From assembly GCA_009602725.1 (NCBI GenBank), contig WELB01000064.1:250076-260566 (forward strand): 10,491 nucleotides of DNA, in the 5' to 3' direction. The stretch is from Spirogloea muscicola (Eukaryota; Streptophyta; Zygnematophyceae; Spirogloeales; Spirogloeaceae). The notes beneath the pieces are model-generated. The model was given only the letters and a program-made list of their open reading frames with translations, searched no databases and was not told the DNA's origin. Of this stretch, positions 1-9,100 are shown in pieces. Every line of letters starts with the position of its first letter. The first letter of the stretch is position 1. The translations under genes and the position numbers were made by a program.

Positions 1-297
1 GCTGCTGGCACAAGAGCTAGTCAATTGCCGTCCGGTATTCGAGCGTCAGCTAGCGACCTCTATGTGCTGACTCGTGGTTACTGAGCGGGTCAGCTTAGCA
101 GCAGGTGACGTACATTTGTCCAATGTGCTTGCCTTTGTACTTGGCCACACATGGCCTCCCCATCTCTTAATATACACGCATTTTCTTATCTAAGAAAGAA
201 TCAAAACCCCTGAGCACCGAGTTTTGCAAATTGCTGAATTTGAAAATCTGACACAAAGCGATTGAGCGCTGCCTTAATCAACTCTACAGTTCCTAGT

Positions 298-650
298 CAG
301 CCACAGGTCGAATCAAGAAAATGATCCGAGCACCCTGCCAATTTCTGCGGCTGCAAATAGGGCACGGCTAGCCTGCACGCAAGTCCTGGCATTGCTGCAG
401 CAAGCAGAGATACTCATGCGCTGAAGAAAGGCTAGAGACTGGGAATGAAGCCCGGATGTTCGCCTTTCTGTGTCTTGCCACTGTGCCACCGTGCCACCGT
501 TCCATGAGCCACTTCGTAGCAACAGCTCCAGCCACTGAGACATAAAGGCCACGTGGGCATTGGTGGCCAGCAGAATGAAGATCTGCATACTCCAGCCACC
601 AGATAAAGAGGGGGCAGGGGGGCTACCATGCAGCTACGCAGCCACAGGTC
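298..650 (-). repeat. Segment between 12-bp direct repeats, with tRNA-promoter-like boxes
   Basis: CAGCCACAGGTC occurs at 298-309 and 639-650. Between them, on the minus strand, TGGCACAGTGGCAAGACAC (reading down from 488) resembles a pol III A box, and GGGCTTCATTCCC (453-441) resembles a B box (GGTTCGANTCC consensus). This layout would suit a tRNA-derived SINE with target-site duplications. However, the boxes are about 150 bases from the 5' end, no poly(A) tail is seen, and the B box departs from consensus. Confidence 0.25.
483..500. repeat. GTGCCACC short tandem repeat
   Basis: Two perfect 8-bp units (483-490, 491-498) with a partial third and a degenerate unit before them (TTGCCACT, 475-482). 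It overlaps the A-box-like stretch, so the apparent A box may owe part of its match to this repeat. Confidence 0.6.
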
Positions 651-674
651 AAGAGCCACAAACCTTATTGCCCC

Positions 675-696
675 TATCCTCAATGGGCGAGCCCTT
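675..696 (+). repeat. 22-bp dispersed repeat, left copy
   Basis: This 22-bp stretch (core CTCAATGGGCGAGCCC) matches exactly, in inverted orientation, positions 10204-10225. Weaker similarity runs on for about 10-15 bases on each side (a pyrimidine-rich CTTCTCTCTTA follows in both copies, with gaps). A 22-bp exact match is very unlikely by chance in 10 kb, so the two are probably fragments of one repeat family, perhaps an LTR. Confidence 0.7.
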
Positions 697-1781
697 CTCT
701 CTTATTGGCATCCTCCACTGCATCTAATCATGTGCTGACTTTTGGATTCATTTATCTGTGAGAAAAGGTTGTCCAGCCATTGACATGAAGCAGAAAGAAT
801 GTGCTCGCCCATAGAGAAGAAAGATAGCAGAAGGCTTGGATCGCAGGTCACATGTAAGTGTGAAGAGATTGCAGCTGCGGCCGGGCGGCCCATAATCTGT
901 TGATTTGACTTATCGTTACTGCGCTCTTGGAGCCCACTGATCGCTGAGATCCAGGTGTCTGGGCATGGCTCACGAGTGGCTCAGGCGATGGCTCAGCTCT
1001 CCGTCAAGAGTGGCTTGCTCCTTCCTCCCCCTCTTGTTCAATTCAGTGGCAGCAGACTTTGCAGGAAAGCTGGCCGGCAGCGACCTTCCAAGGTAGGTCG
1101 CCTGGATGCTGGTAGCAAGTCGGTGTGTGGGAGAAGGAGCTCGGTGGCCCTTGTTGCTGGCAAGTGCATTCTGGCCCTCTTAACCCCTTGCAGAAGGAGT
1201 GGGTGACCTTTGGGTCTTCGAGATCAATTACGTGCTGACTCATTTTCTACGCTGCCAGGCGGCAAGCTTTGATCCTTGCATTGGTGGATCGGTGCAGCTA
1301 GCTACATTTAGCTCTGACTGAGGTATGACTCCCCGCACTTGTTTCTTTGAAGTCCAGCTGCTCTTAACCGCTGTTGGGTTTGCCTATCCACGTGATGGGT
1401 ACAGCCTACACCGTCTTGTTGGTTGGCCTCCTCTGTTGGCACCAGCCTATACCAGCATCATGCGCATTCTATCAGGCCGTCCACAACATTTGCCCCTTCC
1501 CTGGAGCCTGCAATTTGAAGCAGCTCGCGTGATCCCGGAATCTGGGTCTGAAGAATGTGCCAACAAGCAAGAAGGCAGCTCATGATCTTGCACCAGGGCT
1601 CTAACGGGTGCCTTCACCATCTCCACTTTCACCGCTGTGATGTCACTCACTTGTTGCTTCAGTGTAGTTAAACAAGAGCCGTAGTGTAATTCTTAGGTAT
1701 AGCTCTAGAGTGCTATATTCATGACGGACATGAGAATGTTGACGCTTTCAACCTTTCGGTCAGTGGTTAGGGTACACCTGC

Positions 1782-1847
1782 ATACAAGAGATAAAGAGAG
1801 AAAGACGCTTCGAGGAGAGGGCGGTGGCTGGAGATACAAGAGATAAA
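1782..1847. repeat. Short direct repeat, period 52 bp
   Basis: ATACAAGAGATAAA occurs exactly at 1782-1795 and 1834-1847, with purine-rich sequence between (AGAGAGAAAGACG and GAGGAGAGGGCGG). It probably reflects an old local duplication. No gene is recognised here. Confidence 0.65.
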
Positions 1848-2285
1848 ATTGATTAGCTATTGCTATAGCTGTATGACCTCCACCCTTACTGTGACGAAGA
1901 TATATAATACTGAGTATGAGCTGGCCATGAGCCCCTCTTTGATGACGCGTGTCATTTGCAGCTGGACTGCATATGAACCTACCAATGTCTTATCGATGTT
2001 CAGGTCTCTTCACTTCCTTGACACAACACAAGAGCTGCACTAACATCGTAGTTGATGTCATGCTATCTGACATTCAGCATCGACCGCAGGCCTAAGATAT
2101 ATCTATTGTGAGTTCCTACAAGAGGAGGGGTCCACGATGTGTAGATACTGCCTGCATGTAATGCAAGGATGTTGATGAATCTACGCAGGTTGACACACAA
2201 CGAAAAGACCTTATCTTGTAGAAGAATCACTCCTCATGCGAAGATGTTTTGGGCTTGCTCGAGACTAGAGTGAGGCTTGCTCTTT

Positions 2286-2507
2286 GACACATCAGCTTTG
2301 TCGGACATGAGCAGTCGAGACAAGATGCGAAGCCTTTGGAACAGTTCGCCTTCGCCATCCGGCTCCTTCAGACCTTGTCCATTCCTTTGAGCTGGCCTCT
2401 CACAGCCACCAGTCAATTTGGCAGCGCTGTTGGCTTTGGAACAGATGACACACCAGCTACGTCAAATATAAGCAGTCGATACAAGATGCAATTGGCCTTT
2501 GAAGCAG
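2286..2507. repeat. Diverged direct duplication, period about 161 bp
   Basis: 2286-2344 and 2447-2507 align over about 60 bases: GACACA(T/C)CAGCT, then AGCAGTCGA(G/T)ACAAGATGC, then CCTTTG(G)AA(G)CAG, with substitutions and small gaps. The intervening piece also contains GGCTTTGGAACAG (2431-2443), echoing the end of the first copy. An open frame at 2336-2551 covers part of it but is broken between copies and matches no family I know. Confidence 0.6.
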
Positions 2508-2839
2508 AGGGTAGCGTGGTACCAGCCTGGTGGCGTTGCGCTGTGGTGTAAGAAGGTAATAGCTCTTTGATCAATGCCAGCAACGCGCTTTCTTCAAGGA
2601 CCATCCCCCTCCATGAATTGGCAATGGCAAGCACCACTGCAAGGTTTGAGTCTATTAGTCTTGTGATAGTCCATACATGCAGGTGTCAAGCTCACCTATG
2701 CTTGGTAGCTCCGAGCCCAGAACCGTCTGACTGTCAGTGAAGAGCTTGCCCTCCCAGCGCATGCGTCGCCTCCACCGCTACACCGCTGCTAGCTCTTGGA
2801 TCAACTCAGCACTAGGCAACTCCACGGAAGAGCTGACGC

Positions 2840-3037
2840 ATTGGCCAAGCCGACCTTGGTCTCATGGAGCGCCGCCTTCGGCGACCGTCGTTGGGGCGGC
2901 CAGCGAGAGCAGACGGCGCAGCGGCCGGCCATTGGGCTGGCGAGGGTGCGACCATGGTCGACAGGCGGGCGACTTCTGAGACGCTGAGCGACGGCCGCCG
3001 TGCTCTGGGAGTCGTCACTGCGGCTCAATAGCGGGCA
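2840..3037 (+). promoter_or_regulatory. GC-rich, CpG-rich island / probable TOP6B promoter and 5' UTR
   Basis: The stretch just before the TOP6B ATG is far richer in G+C than the flanks (46 of 60 bases in 2881-2940) and dense in CpG. No TATA box or recognisable initiator is visible. Position and composition suggest the core promoter and 5' UTR. The transcription start cannot be placed. An antisense open frame starts at 3018, so a bidirectional promoter is possible but unproven. Confidence 0.4.
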
Positions 3038-3107
3038 ATGGAGGAAGCTGCGGCAGAGCCCGGCCGTCACAAGAAGGGGCGGGGCAGCGACCCCGTCCTC
3101 AAGCAGA
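3038..3107 (+). CDS. TOP6B: TOP6B exon 1 (start codon, basic N-terminus)
   Basis: Encodes residues 1-23 and the first base of codon 24. The ATG has G at -3 and G at +4, and an in-frame TAG lies nine bases upstream (3029-3031), so the frame cannot extend further 5' without another exon. The tail HKKGRGSDPVLKQ joins exon 2 to give LKQKSPAEFF, a stretch conserved in plant TOP6B. This rules out the alternative ATG at 3730, which lies in the intron. The donor is GTGAGC. Confidence 0.88.
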
Positions 3108-6100
3108 GTGAGCATGGCAGGGCCTACTACAGTCCAGCTGACCCAGTTGTTAGCACCAGTCTGAGCAAGCTCTGGATATGATTCTGGGCTTGCTTGTATG
3201 TGTGTTGGGTATGTTGACGAACTTATGAGACTGTGTTCAGGCCTTCGTCCTAAGCACGTTTCTGACAGCGCAAGATACCTTGTGTCCTCAGTTGCTGCAC
3301 TGTAGTAGCAGATCTCCTCCTGAGGACTTTGAGCTCGTGGGCGTCATATCTCTTGGTCCAAGTTCTTGGGACAGAGAATTGTCAGAGCCTTGGTGGGGCT
3401 TGGGATGATTGCCAGTAGGAGAAGGAAGCTAGTTGCCCGGCGCAGCGGCGAATGAAGCTGCTGCTGAAAACAGATGGGCAGAGCTGCGTAGCAACATCGC
3501 AGAGCATCATACAGGCGGGGAATGGTTGGGAGGAGAGTGCAGTAAAAGCAGTTCAGTAAAAGCTTCAGTAAAAGTAGCAAGCATATGTTTATATTCGCAG
3601 CTGAGGAGTATGGTGTAGCCATGCTCACGTAGTTGTCAGGGATTACAAGTCACAAGTCAAGCTTGACATTACCTCCGAACTCAAAATATCTGCCAAGGAC
3701 AGGTTTTCTTCACTTCCTCACTGCTGACAATGCCTGTTGTATGCCGCTTGCCAGAGTCCCCTGCAGAGTTCTTCTCTGAGAACAAGAACATTGCAGGCTT
3801 CGACAATGTGAGCTGCCATTTCTCCTTCTACCTTAGTTGCACTTGGCTTATTTGTTTCGCGCTATTATCTAGGCCTTACAGTATTGATGGCACACTGGCT
3901 TGTGCACTGTATAGTCCAATCACTTGCAGCAAGTCTGCACCCTGTCTTCTGACGGTCAACTGCTTGCTGTGAGCTGCTGCAGCCAGGCAAAAGCCTGTAC
4001 ACCACTGTCCGTGAGCTGCTGGAAAACGCGCTGGATTCTGCAGAAGCCATTGGCCAGCTCCCGCACGTTGAAGTCACCATGTGAGCCTCTCTAGCCCCCT
4101 ACCACCCTTACCTGTATGCACAGAATCATAGTTTTATAGAGAAGTTGAGGTGCTTGCTTGTACTTGTTAGTGGGGCTTTAGTCGTTTGTCAGCCCTCCCT
4201 GCCACTCTGATTAAAGTTGGGAATCCATGACAGTGAGGAGATAAGCAGATCGAGTTTCAACTCTATGATTGGCCTTGTCGAGCTGGAACGTGTTGATGCC
4301 GAGCTTTACGACGACTTTGAGAATGAGAGAGCCAAAGAGGTGCTGCACTTCTTGATGATTGAAGCACGCTTGCATAGATGTAGGATGTGACTTGTTATTA
4401 AAGAGCTAGAATAACACCTTGCTAAGGCTGTATTGCACCAGGTCAACAATGGGGCTACAGCTTGACACCAAACCCCCTACAGCTCGACTGTATAACCCTT
4501 TCTAATTCTGCCATCTATCACTGTTACTGGGACAGTCTGCTGTGACTGGGTCTGACCGGCAAGCAGGACACCGCTGAGACGGTGTGCTCTCCTTGCAGAA
4601 ACGGCTGGCCAAGGAAGCCAAGGAGCATGAGCGGCTCGCCAAGGCTGTGGCTGCAGGGAGGCCGTTGAAGAGCAAGGAGGCGGCTGGGAAGGCCGGACGT
4701 GGCCGAGGCGAGACCACGCTCTTCAGGGTCACATGCAAGGTGAAACTGCTGAACTGTGTAGAGCAGCACGGTGTAGAGCAGCACTAGTGTGTGTGTTACT
4801 TGGCTGGTCACAGATTTATCCGAGGTAAAGGGCAGTGTACATACATGAGCTTGTCACACTTGATGAAGCATGCTTGTCATGGCTTTCCAGGACAACGGGA
4901 AGGGGATGCCTCATGACGACATCGCCAACATGCTGGGGCGTGGTGAGATCCACCGCCCTGCCTTCACAAGCTCATGTACTGGACTGTGGCTGGTGCTTGG
5001 AGCATGGGTGATTCAAACAGCTCATAAGAAACTTACAGCTGAAAGCAATATACACCATAAATTGATAAGCCTTGTTGATGTGACGTGCTTTAGTTCTGCA
5101 TCTTCAGTAAGGGAGATGCATGCGACACGCTAGAGTCTGCCTTCCACGAGCTCTGACACAGAAGAGCTCAATGTGGCCCTGTACTTCAAGAGCCGGCTCA
5201 TCACCTGAGTGGCCCGTTTTGGCATGCAGTGCTTTCTGGGACCAAATATGGCTTGAGGCAGACGCGCGGCAAGTTTGGGCTGGGCGCAAAGATGGTACTC
5301 TCGCAATCTGCAACCGCTGTTGAGTGCCATCAATTGGGAATTATGATTATGGGCGTCAAGCTAGCACTAGTATGCAGAGGCTCTCTTGCTGGCAATTGCC
5401 GGATTTTCCTCCATCTTGTACTTATGCACAGAGAGACACACGTACTGCAGGCGCTAATCTGGTCCAAGATGAGCACGGGACTGCCTATCCAGATCTGGAG
5501 CTGCATGCAGGCGCAGCCATATGTGTCTTACTGCCGACTTGATATTGACATCCACAAGTACATCTGAGCCCCTGTGTGCCCCATATTGCAATTTATGAAA
5601 CAAATAGTGCAGATTATCCTCAAACCTAGACATTTGACCCACACTTTATTGCTCTTTTATGCAGAAAGTTTGGACTAGTCTCGTTGTATATTATAATTTA
5701 CTTGTGCTGCTGCCATATGTCAAGCTGGCTTCCGATACAGCTATTCGCAGGCATGTCTTCTCTTGTAGTCGTCTTGTGACCCCTCTCCTTGCTCAGGAAC
5801 GTCCCTCGAGTACTTGCCCTTGAGAAGCACCCAAACACCCACAAATGGCGTGGAGCGGAGCTGCAGGTCATCATTGCAGGCAACTGGACCACATACAGAG
5901 TGAGGCTCCTGCTTGGAAGTTGCAACTCAAAGTTCGAACTTTACTTCTGTACTTATTGGGCTCAAGTTCGAAGCATAGTCTTGCACTGCATGTGTACTCA
6001 CAAGACTGGTCTCTGATGATCAAGTTGGAACTTGAGCCTAGTTTGGGTTCACTGCTCATGTGCAGTCAAAGATCATCAGCTACATGCGACAGATGGCTGT

Positions 6101-9100
6101 GATCACCCCATATGCGCAGTTCACCTTCAGCTATGTCGGATCTACGCTTGAGTAAGAACGTTGATAGTTATCCCTTGCTCCTGCAGGAGCATACGTACGG
6201 CTTGACTTGTGCAGAGTGAGAAGTTCAAATGCTCATGTTCAATAGTTTTAAACTACCTGCATTGCCCTGGAACTTTTGCAAGCTTATAATATCTGACAAT
6301 GCAACCAATAAACCCCAATCACCAACTATGACTGATTGTGTGCTTAGCTGTACGACAGCAAGAACCTCAAGATCAGGTTCGCGAGACGGACAGATGTGAT
6401 GCCTGCGCTGCCCTTGGAGACCAAGTATCACCCATCTGCTGTGGACCTGCTGCTCATCAAGCGCCTGATTGCGGAGAGCTCCAAGCCGACGCTCGGACCC
6501 TTCCTGCAAACCAGCTTTGACAGCATAAGCAAGCAGCTGGCAGAGAGACTAGTAAGTGAGTAACTCATACTTGCAGCTTCGTCAGCCTTTTGGAAGAAAG
6601 TGGGGGCAGTAGGTGCTTCGTTGCGTACAAGCTACTGAACCTGTTCTCTGAGACGAGCGCACAAGCATAGTAATTGCTGTGTTATCGGTATAAATGATTG
6701 GTGAGGTATAGCCGGTTACATTGAGAGCTGCAGCACCATGATGCTACATGTTCTTCGATGCACAATTTTTCTTGCTGAAATGCGTGGGCATGCATTCCAA
6801 CAGGTGAGCTGGGTCCCGAATTCACAACCAAGACCATCATCAAGTCACTGACGGACCAGCAGATTGTGAGGATGCATCAGCTATTTCAGCAGGCCAAGTT
6901 TGACAACCCAACTGGGGAGGTGAGCATGCGATGCAGGCACATGTGGCTCAAGAAGGTGATCAGATGCTGTAACAGCTGCTTATACATGTATTCATCGGGA
7001 ATTTCTTTTCAAAGCCGCTTGCACATCTTGAAGCTCATTCTGACCCACAAGTTCATTTTCTTAGATTCAAGTTCTCTTGGTTACAGTAATTGCAAATGCC
7101 AAGTATATAGGACATAGGACCTCATTAACACCCAAGTGCTGACCACTGCAAGTACAGACCACCATTGCTACCCACCACTAGATGTGACCACCACTACTGA
7201 TCACACTCAAGCTCCATGTGAGCAGTGCCTCAGTCCTGCTGGGGAGTACAACCTGCGGCTGGGCATCATGAAGGAATTGCACCCGGAGATGGTGGCCACG
7301 TACCAAAGCAGGTGAACTCCAGCCGTGCACAGGCCTTGCCTCTTCGGCTCTTCAGCTCGGCGAGCTCACAGCAGTCAACTGCAGATCTCAGCAGCAGTAA
7401 TATGAGGAAACCGATGCATTTGACATGATCAATGAAAGATTACATGCACTGTTGTGTGCAATGTGAAGGCTTTAGCCCACAAATTTGTGACATGCCTGCA
7501 CGTGTCAAAGTTGGTGCAATCACTAATTTACACAATGGAGACTGTATGAGAATGTGTAGTGTACATGTCTTTGAGGGGCATCCCTTCATCGTCGAAGGCG
7601 GCATAAGCTTGGGCGGGAGAGATGTCAAGCCGGTACTGGCAACAGATTCTCAACAGTCTGCAGCCAATGCTTGCCCAAGCGACATTTTTGTGCTTCGCCA
7701 CACTATCTTATTCGTAATTATCTGTCGACTTTCGTCTGTTGCTGCAGGGCATCAACGTCTTTCGCTTCGCAAACAGGATACCTCTGCTTTTCGAAGCTGG
7801 CGGCGATGTCGTCACTCGGACAGCCATGAAGAGGATCAAGTGCGCTCCTAATACTGATGATTGCTAAGATGGTTAATGTGTGTACTTGCCTGCGTAGAAG
7901 GACAGTAGGACATCTGCAACTGCGTCCCCTCCAAGGATACGTGCTAAGTAGCCTTGTCTTTTCCGTGATCTGATGAGGGCTATGAAGCTGGAGCAGCTAC
8001 AAGATCAACCCAATGTCGGACAAGATCGGTGTCTTCGTCAGCATTGTTAGTACCAAAATTCCATTCAAAGGCACAGGGAAGGAGTACATCGGTGATGATA
8101 TAACCCAGATAGCTCTAGCTGTGAAGGTGAAGTACCCATAACAAAGGACCTCAAGTCATCTATATGTATCTCCCTTGCTATTGCCAGATTTGTTCTTAGC
8201 TGACTTTCACTTAGCAGGAACTGTTGAAGAAGGTGCTGCATCTTAAAACTTAATGGTGACAGTGGTGACCATTGTGTAAGGCATATTCTTGAAGCATTGG
8301 TGAGAGGAGCTGTGCAGGCAACACTGCAGCAGTGCTGTGCACAGCTGCGAGGGCGTATTGCACGGCAGCAGCAAGATCGGGAGCGGCAACAGAGGAAGCG
8401 CAACTTGCAAAGGTTGGCAAGTGCGCTGGGAGATTTGCCAACAAGCACTCATGCCTGCACAATGCCATCTTTGCAGAAGGGCAGTGCAAGTTATGATCAT
8501 GTGTGCTGCATTAGCATATATTAGTAACAAATTACCTCTTTCACGTGCAAGCACGGGCGCAGGAGAGCTAGTTGTCTACTCTGATCTGCACAGAGCTCAT
8601 CTGATGCGCGTGAAGACCAAGTTCTTTGTAACACATGCAGCAGCTTTAGCAGATCTGCTGTGCAATGTCTCTGCAGATACATTCCGGACGTGACAAGAGC
8701 AATCTTTGAGGTACTCTTAGCGATTAATGAAAGGGAGGGGTCAGGGAAGCGGCCCCCTGCGGACCACCTTCTGGAGCAGGTCGCCAAGCGGCAGGTCACA
8801 GAAGGCACACTGCGGGAGAGGCTGGCGCATCATGTTGAGCAGGTATGCGAGCGTTCACTTTTCCATCTAATCGTTCAGTTTATGCTGCTTGATGGCCCAA
8901 TAAGCATAAGTGGAATAAGATGAGGATGAGAATGCACTGGCCATCGAAACAAGAGAACCGGCAATCTGACAACCTTGGCAGGCCTTGAGCTCGAGAAGAT
9001 GCTCAACCATGTAGGGCGGTTAATATATGGAACGATGGTTTTATGACCAGACTCGGTGTCTGCTTCTCTTCATAAGTGGCACTGTAAAGTGAAGGACCTC

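Larger units (their letters stand above)
1..2839. other. Region with no recognised gene, repeat remnants only
   Basis: Open frames here are 60-86 codons and none resembles a family I know. A minus-strand frame at 702-893 and plus-strand frames at 955-1206, 1325-1585, 1849-2043 and 2336-2551 lack consistent exon joins or conserved motifs. One stretch (965-1094) has a plausible start, a hydrophobic segment and a GTAGGT donor, but the only evident acceptor leads straight to a stop. I read the region as intergenic sequence with decayed repeats; an unrecognised fast-evolving gene or non-coding RNA cannot be excluded. Confidence 0.5.

Noticed and set aside
965-1240. A two-exon secreted-protein gene starting at 965 with GTAGGT donor at 1095
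   Set aside because: The evident acceptor before 1193 leads to a stop within four codons, and nothing in the peptide is recognisable.
64-1241. GTGCTGACT recurring at 64, 732 and 1232
   Set aside because: Nine-base words with no shared flanks or regular spacing; not strong enough to call a repeat family.
2801-3115. 104-codon minus-strand frame overlapping TOP6B exon 1
   Set aside because: Its start lies antisense to the exon and its first donor; the openness is explained by high GC content.
3730-3754. ATG at 3730 as the TOP6B start, giving a short N-terminus before the SPAEFF motif
   Set aside because: Splicing exon 1 (3038-3107) to 3755 reproduces the conserved LKQKSPAEFF, keeps the frame, and gives a length matching the family. 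The ATG then lies inside intron 1.
6345-6358. AG at 6345-6346 as the acceptor of intron 10
   Set aside because: It gives the wrong frame and an early TGA; the AG at 6357-6358 yields DKNLKIRF, matching homologues.
6552-6555. GTAAGT at 6552 as the donor of intron 11
   Set aside because: It shifts the frame relative to the conserved ELGPEFTTK in exon 12; GTGAGT at 6556 fits.
7136-7210. GACCACCA-rich stretch in intron 12 as a possible satellite
   Set aside because: Units are irregular and short; low-complexity intron sequence is enough to explain it.
7432-7851. 139-codon plus-strand frame spanning TOP6B exons 14 and 15
   Set aside because: It reads through intron sequence and only partly shares the TOP6B frame; the spliced model explains the conserved pieces.
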